Source: Geodermatophilus sp. DSM 45219
GTDB taxonomy: Bacteria; Actinomycetota; Actinomycetes; Mycobacteriales; Geodermatophilaceae
DNA: 64,000 nucleotides
NCBI RefSeq assembly: GCF_900104025.1
Contig: NZ_FNIQ01000009.1
Span: forward strand, 92,634 to 156,633
Direction of reading: 5' to 3'
Part shown: positions 26,276 through 36,618 of the stretch, in pieces
Numbering within the stretch: the stretch's first letter is position 1
How the letters are laid out: each line of letters opens with the position of its first letter
Position numbers and translations under genes: made by a program
The notes under the pieces: model-generated
What the model saw: the letters and a program-made list of their open reading frames with translations, nothing else
Database searches by the model: none
Told to the model about the DNA's origin: nothing

Positions 26276-28108
26276 GTGCCCGCCGCACCCCGACCGCCCG
26301 CCCCCCGCCGGCGTCCGGCCGACCGCACCCCGCTGCACGAGGGCGGTACCGGCGCCTTCGCCTCCCGCCGTGCGCCGGGCAGCCGGCGCGCCCCCGCGGC
26401 GCTGCGGACCAGCCACCGCCGCTTCTCCATCGGCTTCGTGCTCGTCGTCGTCCCGCTGCTGGTGATCACCGGCAAGCTGTGGCTCCTGCAGGGCGTCGAC
26501 AGCGGCGAGTACGCCCTCGCCGCCACCCAGGACCGCATCGACACCAACGTCATCGCGCCGCTGCGCGGCTCGGTGGTCGACCGCGACGGCAACCCGCTGG
26601 CCTACACGCTCGCGGCCTCCCGGATCACCGCCGACCCGACGCTGATCGCCGACCCGGCCCGCACCGCCCTGGCGCTGACCACGCTGCTCGACGTCCCGGC
26701 CAGCGAGCTCACCGAGCTGCTGTCCGAGGACGGCCGCTACGTCGTGCTGGCCTCGCAGGTCGAGCCGGAGGTCGTCGACGAGGTCGAGGAGCTGGGCCTG
26801 CCCGGCGTCTTCTCCGAGGACGACCCGGTGCGCGCCTACCCGGCCGGGTCGGTCGCCGGGCAGGTCGTCGGCTTCGTCGGCCGGGAGGGCTCCGGGCTCG
26901 CCGGCATCGAGCAGACCTTCGACGAGCAGCTCGCCGGGACGCCGGGGGAGCGGCGGGTCGAGGTGGGCAGCGGCGGGCACCCGATCCCCTCGGGCATCGA
27001 CGAGTCCACCCCGGCCGTCGACGGCCGCGACGTGGAGCTGACCATCGACTCGGACCTGCAGTTCGTCACCGAGCAGCGGCTGCAGCAGGCCTGCCAGGAC
27101 GGCTACACGACCCGGGCCTCGGCCGTCGTCCTGGACGTGCACACCGGGCAGGTCGCCGCGATGGGCTCCTGCCCGGGCTACGACCCCGGCAACTACTCGC
27201 AGACCGATCCGGACCTGCTGGGCAACCCGATCGTCTCCAGCGTCTTCGAGCCCGGCTCGGTGCTCAAGGCGGTCACCCTGGCCGCGGCGATCGAGGAGGG
27301 GGCGGCAACCCCCGTCACCGTGCTCAGCGTGGACGGCTCCATCGAGGCAGGGGACGTCGTGGTGCGCGACGCCCACCCGCACGAGCCGATCGACTGGACG
27401 GTCACCGGCATCCTCGCCAAGTCGAGCAACGTCGGCACGATCATGCTGGCCCGCGAGGTCGGGGACACCACGATGGAGGAGTACCTCCGGGCGTTCGGCC
27501 TGGGCCGCACCACCGGCATCGAGCTGCCCGGCGAGAGCGCCGGCATCCTCGAGGAGTCCGGCGAGTGGACCGCGAGCCGGGCGGCCAACGTGCCGATCGG
27601 CCAGGGCGTCTCGGTCACCACGCTGCAGATGGCGTCGGTGTACCAGGCGATCGCCAACGACGGCCTGCGCATCGAGCCGCGCATCGTCTCCTCGGTCGGC
27701 GGCGAGCCCACGCCGGCGCCGGACACCACCCAGGTGCTCAGCGAGTCCACCGCCGAGGACGTCGCGTACATGCTCGAGGCCGTCGTCGGCCCTGGGGGCA
27801 CCGCACCGCTGGCGCAGGTCGACGGCTTCCGGGTGGCCGGCAAGACCGGCACCGCCCAGCGGGCCAACCCCGAGTGCAACTGCTACGCCGGCGGCGGCTA
27901 CGTGACCACGTTCGTGGGCTTCGCCCCGGCCGACGACCCGCAGTACGTCGTGGCCGTCGACCTGGAGCGGCCGGGGAGCGACGCCGAGGGCGGCCAGGTG
28001 GCCGCACCGGTCTTCGCCGACATCCTGCGCCAGGCGCTGACCGCCGACGGCATCGTGCCGTCCGGGACGCCGCGACCGGACTTCGTGCTCACCGGGCCCG
28101 AGGAGTAA
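26276..28108 (+). CDS. ftsI: Septal peptidoglycan transpeptidase FtsI (PBP3)
   Basis: 610 residues, GTG start 2 nt after the ftsL stop. A basic N-terminus, one membrane helix (about 51-67, FSIGFVLVVVPLLVITG), a PBP dimer domain (RGSVVDRDGNPLAYTL) and the transpeptidase domain are in order. Active-site motifs are present: SVFEPGSVLKAV (Ser-x-x-Lys), AKSSNVG (SxN) and VAGKTGTAQ (KTG). A Cys pair, NPECNCYAGGG, follows the KTG motif and could form a disulphide outside the cell. It crosslinks septal peptidoglycan with FtsW. Its TAA leads straight into repeat element 2. Confidence 0.95.
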   Translation: MPAAPRPPAPRRRPADRTPLHEGGTGAFASRRAPGSRRAPAALRTSHRRFSIGFVLVVVPLLVITGKLWLLQGVDSGEYALAATQDRIDTNVIAPLRGSVVDRDGNPLAYTLAASRITADPTLIADPARTALALTTLLDVPASELTELLSEDGRYVVLASQVEPEVVDEVEELGLPGVFSEDDPVRAYPAGSVAGQVVGFVGREGSGLAGIEQTFDEQLAGTPGERRVEVGSGGHPIPSGIDESTPAVDGRDVELTIDSDLQFVTEQRLQQACQDGYTTRASAVVLDVHTGQVAAMGSCPGYDPGNYSQTDPDLLGNPIVSSVFEPGSVLKAVTLAAAIEEGAATPVTVLSVDGSIEAGDVVVRDAHPHEPIDWTVTGILAKSSNVGTIMLAREVGDTTMEEYLRAFGLGRTTGIELPGESAGILEESGEWTASRAANVPIGQGVSVTTLQMASVYQAIANDGLRIEPRIVSSVGGEPTPAPDTTQVLSESTAEDVAYMLEAVVGPGGTAPLAQVDGFRVAGKTGTAQRANPECNCYAGGGYVTTFVGFAPADDPQYVVAVDLERPGSDAEGGQVAAPVFADILRQALTADGIVPSGTPRPDFVLTGPEE

Positions 28109-28162
28109 GGACCCCCTGCCCCCCGCCACTCGCAGGCCCGCGGCGGGACCCTGCAGGGGGCC
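28109..28162 (+). repeat. Inverted-repeat element, copy 2 (after ftsI)
   Basis: Left arm GGACCCCCTGC (28109-28119) and right arm GCAGGGGGCC (28153-28162), again with one unpaired A after GG. The core is CCACTCGCAGG. It begins directly after the ftsI stop and ends in CCGTTCCCGTACGTCACC, a tail shared with copies 4-6. It may end ftsI transcripts. Confidence 0.82.
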
Positions 28163-28254
28163 GTTCCCGTACGTCACCGGGCCGGGGACGGGGCCGCCGT
28201 CGACGGGTGGCGCGCCCACCGTGTGTGGGCGGCGGCCCGGGACCGGGCCGCCGG

Positions 28255-28260
28255 TAGATT
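28255..28260 (+). promoter_or_regulatory. -10 box TAGATT before murE
   Basis: TAGATT fits TANNNT and ends 8 nt before GTG 28269. The short distance suggests a leaderless or nearly leaderless mRNA, although GGAG lies between them. A local promoter here would make up for termination at the upstream repeat element. Confidence 0.55.
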
Positions 28261-28268
28261 GGAGTCCC

Positions 28269-29837
28269 GTGAGCGAGAGCGGGAGGGGGACGGCGCCCCG
28301 AGGGACGGACACCGGCCCGCTGACCCTCGCCGACCTCGCCGACCTGCTCGGTCCGCCGGTCCAGGGGGACGCCGCCACCGCGGTCACCGGGGTGACGCTG
28401 GCGTCGTCCGAGGTGGGGCCCGGTGACCTCTACGCGGCCCTGCCCGGCGCGCGCACGCACGGCGCCCGGTACGCCGCCGACGCCGCCTCCCGTGGCGCGG
28501 TCGCCGTGCTCACCGACCCCACGGGCGCCGCCGAGTCCACCGCCACCGGCCTCCCGGTGTGCGTCGTGGACGACCCGCGCGGGCTGCTCGGCGCGGTCGC
28601 CGCCCGCGTCTACGGGGAGCCGGCCCGGCGGCTGCAGGTCATCGGGATCACCGGCACCAACGGCAAGACGACGACCAGCTACCTGGTCGAGGCGGGCCTG
28701 GCCGCCGCGGGCCGGGCCACCGGACTGGTCGGCACCGTGGAGACCCGCACCCGCGGCCGCGCCGCGGACGGCACGCCGACGGTCACCGCCCTGCCCAGCG
28801 TGCGGACGACCCCGGAGGCCCCGGCCCTGCACGCGCTGCTGGCCCGGATGGCCGACGCCGGCGTGCAGACGGTCGTCATGGAGGTCTCCAGCCACGCGCT
28901 GGTGCTCGGCCGGGTGGGCGGCATCCCGTTCGCCGCCGCCGGGTTCACCAACCTCGGCCGCGACCACCTGGACTTCCACACCGACCTCGAGGACTACTTC
29001 CGCGCCAAGGCCCGGCTCTTCGACGGGCGGGCCGCCGTCGAGGTGGTCGACGTCGACGACCCGTACGGGCGGCGGCTGGCCGGCATGCTCGGCGACCGCG
29101 CGGTCACCGTCTCGACCCGTGGTGCGCCGGCGGACTGGACGGCGACCGGCCTGACCCCCGCCCCCGGCGGCGGGACGGCGTTCACCCTCACCGGCCCCGG
29201 CGGGCGCCGCCGGCCCGGGCGGGTGCGGCTGCCCGGGGCGTTCAACGTCGCCAACGCCGTCCTCGCCGTGGCGCTGCTCGACGCGGTCGGCGTGCCCGTG
29301 GAGACGGCCCTGGCCGGGGTCGCCGAGACCGTGGTGCCCGGCCGGATGGAGCCGGTGGACGCCGGCCAGCCCTTCGTCGCCGTCGTGGACTACGCGCACA
29401 CCCCCGACGCCGTCGCCACCGCGCTGGCCGCGCTGCGCGCCTCGACCCCGGGCAGGGTGATCACCGTGCTCGGCTGCGGCGGCGACCGCGACCCCGGCAA
29501 GCGGGCGGCGATGGGGGAGGCCGCGGCGCGGTGGAGCGACCTGCTCGTGGTCACCGACGACAACCCGCGCTCGGAGGACCCCGCCGCCATCCGCGCGGCG
29601 GTGCTGGCCGGCGTCCCTGCCGACGGACGGGGCCGCGTGGTCGAGATCGGCGACCGCCGCGCCGCGATCGCCGCCGCCGTCGCCCGCGCCGGGCCCGGGG
29701 ACGCCGTCCTGGTGGCCGGCAAGGGCCACGAGACCGGCCAGGACGTGGCCGGCACCCTGCACCCGTTCGACGACCGCGCCGTGCTGCGCGAGGCCCTGGC
29801 GGAGTCCGCCCGGGCCGGAGTGGAGCCTCCCGCGTGA
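28269..29837 (+). CDS. murE: UDP-MurNAc-Ala-Glu:meso-diaminopimelate ligase
   Basis: 522 residues from GTG 28269. The ATP site is VIGITGTNGKTTTSYLVEAG, and the DNPRSEDP motif is the signature for meso-diaminopimelate selection, so the wall is mDAP type. VVDYAHTPDAV and GKGHETGQDV are also present. It adds the third residue of the peptide stem in the cytoplasm. Its TGA overlaps the murF GTG. An upstream in-frame GTG exists but would precede the promoter motif. Confidence 0.95.
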   Translation: MSESGRGTAPRGTDTGPLTLADLADLLGPPVQGDAATAVTGVTLASSEVGPGDLYAALPGARTHGARYAADAASRGAVAVLTDPTGAAESTATGLPVCVVDDPRGLLGAVAARVYGEPARRLQVIGITGTNGKTTTSYLVEAGLAAAGRATGLVGTVETRTRGRAADGTPTVTALPSVRTTPEAPALHALLARMADAGVQTVVMEVSSHALVLGRVGGIPFAAAGFTNLGRDHLDFHTDLEDYFRAKARLFDGRAAVEVVDVDDPYGRRLAGMLGDRAVTVSTRGAPADWTATGLTPAPGGGTAFTLTGPGGRRRPGRVRLPGAFNVANAVLAVALLDAVGVPVETALAGVAETVVPGRMEPVDAGQPFVAVVDYAHTPDAVATALAALRASTPGRVITVLGCGGDRDPGKRAAMGEAAARWSDLLVVTDDNPRSEDPAAIRAAVLAGVPADGRGRVVEIGDRRAAIAAAVARAGPGDAVLVAGKGHETGQDVAGTLHPFDDRAVLREALAESARAGVEPPA

Positions 29838-31237
29838 TCCAGATGAGCCTGGCCGAGGTCGCCGAGGCGGTGGGTGGCGAGCTGACCGCAGGCGAGGGCA
29901 GCGTCACCGGGAAGGTCACCGTGGACTCCCGCGCCGTGGCCTCCGGGGACCTGTTCGTCGCCATCCCCGGGGAGCGGGTCGACGGGCACGACTACCTCGG
30001 CGCCGCCGCGGCCGCCGGCGCGGTCGCCGCGCTGACCACCCGCCCCGACGGCGCGCTGCCCTGCGTCGTCGTCGACGAGCCGGTCGCCGCGCTGGGCCGG
30101 CTGGCCGCGGCCGTGCACCGCCGGCTGTCCGCCGGCGACCTGACGACGGTGGGCATCACCGGCTCCTCGGGCAAGACCAGCACCAAGGACCTGCTGGGCC
30201 AGGTGCTGGCCACCGCCGGCGCCACGGTCAGCCCACCCGGCTCCTTCAACAACGACATCGGCCTGCCGCTCACCGTGCTCGACGCCGACGAGGACACCCG
30301 CTTCCTCGTGCTGGAGATGGGCTCCCGCGGTCCGGGGCACATCGCCCGGCTGTGCCGGGTGGCCCGCCCCGACGTCGGCGTCGTGCTCAACGTCGGCTCG
30401 GCCCACCTGGGCGAGTTCGGCTCGGCCGACGGGATCGCCGTCGCCAAGGGCGAGCTGGTGGAGGCGCTCCCGGCCGAGGGCACCGCCGTCCTCAACGCCG
30501 ACGACCGTCGCGTGATCGGCATGGCGCCGCGCACCCGGGCCCGCGTGGTCACCACCGGCCGGGCCGGGGACGCCGACGTCCGCGCCGAGGACGTCGTCCT
30601 CGACGACTCCGGGCGGGCCGGCTTCGCCCTGCTCGCCGGCGGCGAGCGGGCCCCGGTGCGGCTGCAGGTGGTCGGCGAGCACCAGGTGGCCAACGCGCTG
30701 TCGGCCGCGGGCGCCGCCCTGGCCGCCGGGATGACGCCGGGAGCGGTCGCCGCCGCGCTGTCGGCGGCCGAGCCGCGCAGCCGCTGGCGGATGGAGGTCA
30801 CCCGACGGGCCGACGGCGTCACCGTGGTCAACGACGCCTACAACGCCAATCCCGAGTCGATGCGCGCGGCGCTCGCGGCGCTGGCCGGGCTGCCCGCCCG
30901 CCGGCGGGTCGCCGTCCTCGGCGCGATGGCCGAGCTCGGCCCCGGAGCGGCGGACGAGCACGAACGGCTGGGCCGCGACGCGGTGGCCGCCGGGGTGGAC
31001 CTGGTCGTGGCCGTCGGGCCCGATGCGGTAGGGATAGCCGACGGTGCGCTCGCCGCCGGGGTGGGTCGGGGCGAGGGCACGGACGAGGGCGCGGTGCGCG
31101 TGCCCGACCGGGCGGTCGCCCGGGAACTGCTGACGGAGGTGCTGGTGCCCGGAGACGTCGTGCTGGTGAAGGCCAGCCGGTCCTACGGGCTGGAGGTCCT
31201 CGCGGCCGAGCTGCTCGACGCCGGGGCAGGCGCGTGA
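29834..31237 (+). CDS. murF: UDP-MurNAc-tripeptide D-Ala-D-Ala ligase
   Basis: 467 residues, GTG start overlapping the murE stop by 4 bp. VTVDSRAVASGDLFVAIPGE is the N-terminal domain, VGITGSSGKTSTKDLLGQVL the P-loop, and VVNDAYNANPESMRAALAAL the C-terminal Mur ligase motif. It adds D-Ala-D-Ala to make the pentapeptide precursor in the cytoplasm. Its own stop overlaps the mraY GTG, so murE, murF and mraY form a translationally coupled chain. Confidence 0.95.
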   Translation: MIQMSLAEVAEAVGGELTAGEGSVTGKVTVDSRAVASGDLFVAIPGERVDGHDYLGAAAAAGAVAALTTRPDGALPCVVVDEPVAALGRLAAAVHRRLSAGDLTTVGITGSSGKTSTKDLLGQVLATAGATVSPPGSFNNDIGLPLTVLDADEDTRFLVLEMGSRGPGHIARLCRVARPDVGVVLNVGSAHLGEFGSADGIAVAKGELVEALPAEGTAVLNADDRRVIGMAPRTRARVVTTGRAGDADVRAEDVVLDDSGRAGFALLAGGERAPVRLQVVGEHQVANALSAAGAALAAGMTPGAVAAALSAAEPRSRWRMEVTRRADGVTVVNDAYNANPESMRAALAALAGLPARRRVAVLGAMAELGPGAADEHERLGRDAVAAGVDLVVAVGPDAVGIADGALAAGVGRGEGTDEGAVRVPDRAVARELLTEVLVPGDVVLVKASRSYGLEVLAAELLDAGAGA

Positions 31238-32313
31238 GGTCGATCCTCGTCGCGGCCGCGTTCGGCCTGATCATCTCGATCCTGGCCACGCCGGTCGCCG
31301 TCCACCTGTTCCGCCGCAAGGGCTTCGGCCAGGAGATCCGGGACGACGGCCCGGAGAGCCACCTGTCGAAGAAGGGCACGCCCACCATGGGCGGCACCGT
31401 CATCGTCGGGGCCACGGTCGGCGGCTACTTCATCGCCCACCTGTTCCTGCTCGACCAGCCCGGTCGCGGGGTCACCGCCAGCGGCCTGATGGTGCTGTTC
31501 CTGATGGTGGGCCTGGGCACCGTCGGCTTCCTCGACGACTACCTGAAGATCCGTTTCCGGCGCAGCCTGGGGCTCAACAAGACCGCCAAGCTGGTCGGGC
31601 AGCTGGTGATCGGCGTGGCCTTCGCCGTGCTGGCGCTGAACTTCCCCGACGAGGCCGGCATCACCCCGGCCTCGCAGTTCGTCTCCTACGTCCGCGACAT
31701 CGAGCCGCTCTACCTCGGCTCGATCGGCTTCGTGCTGCTGGCGTACCTGTTCATCGCCGGGTTCTCCAACGCGGTGAACCTGACCGACGGCCTGGACGGG
31801 CTGGCCGCCGGCTGCTCGGCGATGGTCTGTGGCGCCTACACGATCATCTCGTTCTGGCAGTTCACACACGACTGCACCGGCGAGGCGATCGCCGGGTGCT
31901 ACACCGTCCGCGACCCCCTCGACATCACCCTGGTCGCCGCCGCCGGGCTCGGCGCCTGCCTCGGGTTCCTGTGGTGGAACACCAGCCCGGCGCGGATCTT
32001 CATGGGCGACACCGGATCGCTCGCCCTGGGCGGGCTGCTCGCAGGGCTGGCCGTCGTCACCCGCACCGAGCTGCTGCTCGTCGTCCTCGGCGGGCTCTTC
32101 GTCGCGGTCACCCTGTCGGTGGTCATCCAGGTGGCCTTCTTCCGGGCCACCCGCCGCCGGGTGTTCCGGATGGCCCCGCTGCACCACCACTTCGAGCTGG
32201 CCGGCTGGACCGAGAACACGGTCATCGTGCGCTTCTGGCTGGTGACCGGGATGTCGGTGGCGTTCGGGCTGGGCCTGTTCTACGCCGACTGGCTGGCGAT
32301 CGCGGGCCTGTGA
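31234..32313 (+). CDS. mraY: Phospho-MurNAc-pentapeptide transferase
   Basis: 359 residues, multi-pass membrane enzyme. GTG 31234 overlaps the murF stop. Family motifs are intact: [10 protein letters not shown] (Asp pair), [29 protein letters not shown] and [11 protein letters not shown]. It transfers phospho-MurNAc-pentapeptide to undecaprenyl phosphate, making lipid I at the inner face of the membrane. In most dcw clusters murD follows; here a repeat element and then ftsW follow. Confidence 0.96.
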   Translation: MRSILVAAAFGLIISILATPVAVHLFRRKGFGQEIRDDGPESHLSKKGTPTMGGTVIVGATVGGYFIAHLFLLDQPGRGVTASGLMVLFLMVGLGTVGFLDDYLKIRFRRSLGLNKTAKLVGQLVIGVAFAVLALNFPDEAGITPASQFVSYVRDIEPLYLGSIGFVLLAYLFIAGFSNAVNLTDGLDGLAAGCSAMVCGAYTIISFWQFTHDCTGEAIAGCYTVRDPLDITLVAAAGLGACLGFLWWNTSPARIFMGDTGSLALGGLLAGLAVVTRTELLLVVLGGLFVAVTLSVVIQVAFFRATRRRVFRMAPLHHHFELAGWTENTVIVRFWLVTGMSVAFGLGLFYADWLAIAGL

Positions 32314-32324
32314 AGGAGGTAGAA

Positions 32325-32430
32325 GGACCCCGTCCCCCTCACCACCCGCACGCTCGTGGCGAGCCTCCGGACGGGGCCGTCCCCCACGCCTCGCACGCTC
32401 GGCGCGGGCCCCTGGAGCGTGGCCGCTCCA
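32325..32430 (+). repeat. Inverted-repeat element, copy 3, in the usual murD position
   Basis: Left arm GGACCCCGTCC (32325-32335) and right arm GGACGGGGCC (32369-32378). A second half follows without its left arm: CACGCCTCGCACGCTCGG, a GGAGCGTGGCC right arm (32414-32424) and a small hairpin TGGAGC / GCTCCA (32413-32430). So this looks like one full and one partial copy. It fills most of the 182 bp between mraY and ftsW. Confidence 0.8.
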
Positions 32431-32495
32431 GCACCTCACCGCGACACGCCCGGACGGTCCACCGGGAGGGCCGTCCCACCGGTCACGATGGCCCG

Positions 32496-34028
32496 ATGCA
32501 GTCTCCCGGCGTCCCGACCGCCCCCGGGCGGCGCCGGGGCGTGCCGACCGGCCGCCGGGCGCCGGTCCGCCGGTTCCCCGCCCCCGCCTGGCTCGACGGC
32601 CCGATGACCAGCTTCCAGCTGGTGGTCGGCGCGGCCGGCATGCTGCTGGCCATCGGCCTGGTCATGGTCTTCTCCGCCTCGGCCATCGAGGCCGCGCTCG
32701 ACGACCAGCCGGCCTGGCGGCCCGGCATCGACCAGCTGGTCTTCGCCTGCATCGGGCTGGTCGCCCTGCTGGTCGCGGTGCGGCTGCCGGTCGCCTTCGT
32801 CCGCCGCTGGGCACCGGTCGGGCTGATCGTGTCCGCGGTGCTGCTGGTCGCGGTGCTGGTCCCGGGCATCGGCCTGGAGCTGAACGGCTCGCGGGCCTGG
32901 ATCGACCTGGGGTTCACGCAGTTCCAGCCCTCGGAGCTGGCCAAGCTGGTCTTCGCGCTGTGGGGCGCGCACATCCTGGCGCTCCGCGACCGCTTCCAGA
33001 CCCTGAAGACGCTCCTGGTGCCGCTGCTGCCCGTGTTCGGCGTCCTGTCGGTCCTGCTCCTCCAGGAGCCGGACTTCGGCGCGATCGTCAGCCTCGGCCT
33101 GGTGCTGGCCGGACTGCTGTGGGCCGGGGGGCTGCCGCTGCGGTACTGGGCCGGCTTCGCCGTCGTCGGCGCCGGTGCCCTGTTCCTCATGGCGTGGACC
33201 GCCCCGTACCGCTGGGAGCGGATCACCTCGTTCCTGGACCCCTTCGCCGACCCCTCCAACGCCGGCTTCCAGGCCATCCGCGGCTTCTACGCGCTGGCCA
33301 CCGGCGGGCTGTGGGGCGTGGGCCTGGGCAACAGCGCGATGAAGTGGAACCTGCTGCCCGAGGCCGAGTCGGACTACATCTTCGCGATCATCGGCGAGGA
33401 GCTGGGCTTCCTCGGCTGCCTGGTCGTGGTCGCCCTCTACGGCGTGCTGGCCCACGCCGGCTTCCGGATCGCCCGCCGCTCGGCCGACCGCTTCGTGCAG
33501 CTGGCCTGCGTGGCGATCACCGTGTGGCTGGTCGGCCAGGCGGCGCTGAACATGGGCTACGTGGTGGGTCTGCTGCCGGTCACCGGTCTCACGCTGCCGC
33601 TGGTGTCCGCCGGTGGCACCTCGCTGGTGCTCACCCTGTTCATCGTCGGGCTGCTCATGCGCTTCGCCCGCTCCGAGCCCGAGGCCGTCGAGCACCTGCA
33701 GCGCACCGAGCGCGGCCGCCTGTCGCGCTGGCTGCTCCCGGTCCCCGGTCAGGCCGTCGAGCCGGTGCGCCCGCGCGGTGCCCGCCGGCCCGCGGAGCGC
33801 ACCGCCGGGAGCACGGCCGAGCGCCCGAGCCGCCGGCCCAGCGGCAGCGGGGCACGCACCGTCGCCCGCGTCGTCCCGGTCCCGCCGGGGGAGCGGGGCG
33901 CGCACGAGCGGGCGCCGGTCCGCGAGCGGCGGACGGCCGAGCCCCGCGGCCGGGTGCCCGAGGCGCGCCGGCAGCCGCCGCCCCGCGCGCGGGCGAGCGC
34001 TCCCGAGCAGCCCCGGCGGCCCCGGTGA
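32496..34028 (+). CDS. ftsW: Lipid II polymerase FtsW
   Basis: 510 residues from ATG 32496. About ten membrane helices carry SEDS motifs: [43 protein letters not shown] [20 protein letters not shown] and [13 protein letters not shown]. It polymerises lipid II at the septum with FtsI. The last 120 or so residues are a basic, Arg/Pro-rich cytoplasmic tail, typical of actinobacteria. No clear Shine-Dalgarno sequence precedes the ATG; a CACGAT hexamer ends 5 nt upstream. Its TGA overlaps the murG GTG. Confidence 0.95.
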   Translation: MQSPGVPTAPGRRRGVPTGRRAPVRRFPAPAWLDGPMTSFQLVVGAAGMLLAIGLVMVFSASAIEAALDDQPAWRPGIDQLVFACIGLVALLVAVRLPVAFVRRWAPVGLIVSAVLLVAVLVPGIGLELNGSRAWIDLGFTQFQPSELAKLVFALWGAHILALRDRFQTLKTLLVPLLPVFGVLSVLLLQEPDFGAIVSLGLVLAGLLWAGGLPLRYWAGFAVVGAGALFLMAWTAPYRWERITSFLDPFADPSNAGFQAIRGFYALATGGLWGVGLGNSAMKWNLLPEAESDYIFAIIGEELGFLGCLVVVALYGVLAHAGFRIARRSADRFVQLACVAITVWLVGQAALNMGYVVGLLPVTGLTLPLVSAGGTSLVLTLFIVGLLMRFARSEPEAVEHLQRTERGRLSRWLLPVPGQAVEPVRPRGARRPAERTAGSTAERPSRRPSGSGARTVARVVPVPPGERGAHERAPVRERRTAEPRGRVPEARRQPPPRARASAPEQPRRPR

Positions 34029-35134
34029 GCGGACGGGGGCGTGAGCAGCGCAGCGTGGTGCTGGCCGGCGGCGGCACCGGCGGGCACATCGAGCCGATGC
34101 TGGCGCTGGCCGACGCCCTGCAGCGCCGCGAGCCGGCCCTGCGGATCACCTGCCTGGGCACCGCCCGGGGCATGGAGACCCGGCTGGTCCCCGCCCGGGG
34201 CTACGACCTGCGGCTGATCCCGCCGGTCCCGCTGCCGCGCCGGCCCACGCCGGACCTGCTGCGGGTGCCCGGCCGGGTGGTCCGCTCGGTGGCCGAGACC
34301 CGCGCACTGCTGCGCGAGCTGGCCGCCGACGTCGTCGTCGGCTTCGGCGGCTACGTCGCGCTGCCGGCCTACCTGGCCGCCCGCCTCGAGCGGGTGCCGG
34401 TCGTGGTGCACGAGCAGAACGCGCTGCCGGGGCTGGCCAACCGGGTCGGCGCCCGCATCGCCGAGCGGGTCGCGGTCACCGTGCCGGGCACGCCCCTGCA
34501 CGGCGGGGAGCACGTCGGCATGCCGCTGCGGACGGCGATCGGCGCGCTGGACCGCCCGGCCCGCCGCGCCGAGGCCCGGGCCGCCTTCGGCCTGGACGCC
34601 GACCGCCCCACGCTGCTCGTCGTCGGCGGCTCGCAGGGCGCGGCGTCGCTGAACCGGGCCGCCGTGGGCGCCGCCGACGCGCTCACCGCCGCCGGGGTGC
34701 AGGTGCTGCACGCCCGCGGCCCCAAGAACACCGACGTGACCGTGCCGCCGCGGACGCCGGGGCAGGCGCCCTACGTCGTCGTCGACTACCTCGAGCGGAT
34801 GGACCTCGCCTACGCCGCCGCCGACCTGGCGCTGTGCCGGGCCGGCGCGGTCACCGTGGCCGAGCTGTCCGCGGTCGGGCTGCCGGCGGTGTTCGTGCCG
34901 CTGCCCATCGGCAACGGCGAGCAGCGGCGCAACGCCGTCCCGGTCGTGGAGGCCGGGGGCGGACTGCTGGTGGACGACGCGGACCTGTCGCCGTCCTGGA
35001 TCGAGGAGCACGTCATCCCGATGGTGACCGACCCGGCCGCGCTGGCCCGGTACGCCGAGCACGCCGCGGCGGCGGGGGCGCGCGACGCCGACGACCGGCT
35101 GGCCGACATCGTGCTGGCGGTGGCAGGGAAGTGA
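34025..35134 (+). CDS. murG: Undecaprenyl-PP-MurNAc-pentapeptide GlcNAc transferase
   Basis: 369 residues, GTG start overlapping ftsW. The donor and acceptor site motifs are present: [48 protein letters not shown] and [16 protein letters not shown]. It adds GlcNAc to lipid I to make lipid II at the inner membrane face. It belongs to the coupled chain ftsW-murG-murC-ftsQ, in which every junction is a GTGA overlap. Confidence 0.95.
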   Translation: MSGRGREQRSVVLAGGGTGGHIEPMLALADALQRREPALRITCLGTARGMETRLVPARGYDLRLIPPVPLPRRPTPDLLRVPGRVVRSVAETRALLRELAADVVVGFGGYVALPAYLAARLERVPVVVHEQNALPGLANRVGARIAERVAVTVPGTPLHGGEHVGMPLRTAIGALDRPARRAEARAAFGLDADRPTLLVVGGSQGAASLNRAAVGAADALTAAGVQVLHARGPKNTDVTVPPRTPGQAPYVVVDYLERMDLAYAAADLALCRAGAVTVAELSAVGLPAVFVPLPIGNGEQRRNAVPVVEAGGGLLVDDADLSPSWIEEHVIPMVTDPAALARYAEHAAAAGARDADDRLADIVLAVAGK

Positions 35135-36618
35135 GCGCCGCCGCGGTGGCCGCCTGGACCGACCCGGTGCCGAGCCTGGAGGAGCTGGGCGCGGTGCACT
35201 TCGTCGGCATCGGCGGAGCCGGGATGAGCGGGATCGCCCGCATCCTGCTGGCCCGCGCCGTCCGCGTGTCGGGCAGCGACCGCCGGGACACCCCGACGCT
35301 GCTGGCGCTGCGCGCGCTGGGCGCCCGGGTGGAGCTCGGCCACGACCCGGCCCACCTCGGGGACGCCGACACCGTCGTGGTGTCCACCGCCATCCGCGAG
35401 GACAACCCCGAGCTGGCCGCGGCCCGTGAGCGCGGCCTGCGCGTGCTGCCGCGGGCGGTGGCGCTGGCCGCGGTGATGGCCGGGCGGCGCAGCGTCGCGG
35501 TGGCCGGCACCCACGGGAAGACCTCGACCACCTCGATGCTCACCGTCGCCGTGCAGGCCTGCGGCGTCGACCCGTCGTTCGCGATCGGCGGCGACCTCAA
35601 CGAGTCCGGCAGCAACGCGCACTCCGGCGAGGGCGACGTCTTCGTCGCCGAGGCCGACGAGAGCGACCGGTCGTTCCTGCTGCTCGCCCCGTACGGCGCG
35701 ATCGTCACCAACGTCGAGGCCGACCACCTGGACAACTACGGCGACCTGGCCGCCGTCGAGGCCGCCTTCGACCGGTTCCTGCAGACGGTGCACCCCGACG
35801 GCTTCGTCGTCCTCTGCGCCGACGACCCCGGATCGGCGCGGCTGCGCGGCGTGCCCACCCCGGCCCGGGTGCGCACCTACGGCACCGCAGCCGACGCCGA
35901 CCTGCGGCTGGTCGACGTCGAGGTCGGCCCGGAGACCACCGCCTGGACCGCCGTCCTCGACGGCGAGGTGCTCGGCCGGGTGCAGATCCGGGTGCCCGGC
36001 GAGCACATGGCCCGCAACAGCGCGGCCGCGCTGCTGGCCGGACTGGAGCTGGGCCTGCCCGCCGAGCAGCTGGTCACCGGCCTGGGCCGGTTCGGCGGGG
36101 TGCACCGCCGGTTCGAGCTCAAGGGCACCGTCGGCGGCGTGCGGGTCTACGACGACTACGCCCACCACCCCACCGAGGTCGAGGCGCAGCTGCGCGCCGC
36201 GCGGGCGGTCGCCGGCCCCGGCCGGGTGGTGGTGGCCTTCCAGCCGCACCTGTACAGCCGCACCCGGGAGTTCGCCGGCGCGTTCGGGACGGCGCTGGGC
36301 CTGGCCGACGAGGTCGTGGTGATGGACGTTTACGGCGCCCGCGAGGACCCGGTCCCCGGCGTCACCGGCGCGATGGTCGCCGACGCGGTGGCGCTGCCGG
36401 CCGAGCGGGTGCACTTCGAGCCCTCCTGGTCCGCCGCCGCCCCGGCGCTGGCCGACCGTGCCCGCCCCGGCGACCTGGTGATCACCATGGGCGCCGGCAA
36501 CGTCTCGATGGTCGGCCCGGAGGTGCTCGAGGCGCTGCGCTCGCGCCCTGCCCACCCCCACGGCCCGGACCCGTCCGGGTCGCCGGACAGCGGCGCTGCG
36601 GAGGACGGGGCGCGGTGA
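35131..36618 (+). CDS. murC: UDP-MurNAc:L-alanine ligase
   Basis: 495 residues from GTG 35131. [20 protein letters not shown] is the UDP-binding Rossmann motif and [18 protein letters not shown] the ATP P-loop. [10 protein letters not shown] and [20 protein letters not shown] follow in the right order. It adds the first residue of the peptide stem. The C-terminus has a Pro/Gly-rich tail beyond the ligase domain. It is coupled to murG and ftsQ by overlaps. Confidence 0.95.
   Translation: MSAAAVAAWTDPVPSLEELGAVHFVGIGGAGMSGIARILLARAVRVSGSDRRDTPTLLALRALGARVELGHDPAHLGDADTVVVSTAIREDNPELAAARERGLRVLPRAVALAAVMAGRRSVAVAGTHGKTSTTSMLTVAVQACGVDPSFAIGGDLNESGSNAHSGEGDVFVAEADESDRSFLLLAPYGAIVTNVEADHLDNYGDLAAVEAAFDRFLQTVHPDGFVVLCADDPGSARLRGVPTPARVRTYGTAADADLRLVDVEVGPETTAWTAVLDGEVLGRVQIRVPGEHMARNSAAALLAGLELGLPAEQLVTGLGRFGGVHRRFELKGTVGGVRVYDDYAHHPTEVEAQLRAARAVAGPGRVVVAFQPHLYSRTREFAGAFGTALGLADEVVVMDVYGAREDPVPGVTGAMVADAVALPAERVHFEPSWSAAAPALADRARPGDLVITMGAGNVSMVGPEVLEALRSRPAHPHGPDPSGSPDSGAAEDGAR

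Noticed and set aside
23957..28387. A 1476-codon open frame on the minus strand across rsmH, ftsL and ftsI
   Set aside because: Lies opposite several conserved genes and has low-complexity composition; a shadow.
32314..32495. Remnant of murD
   Set aside because: The sequence is explained by repeat elements; no MurD motif was found in any frame.
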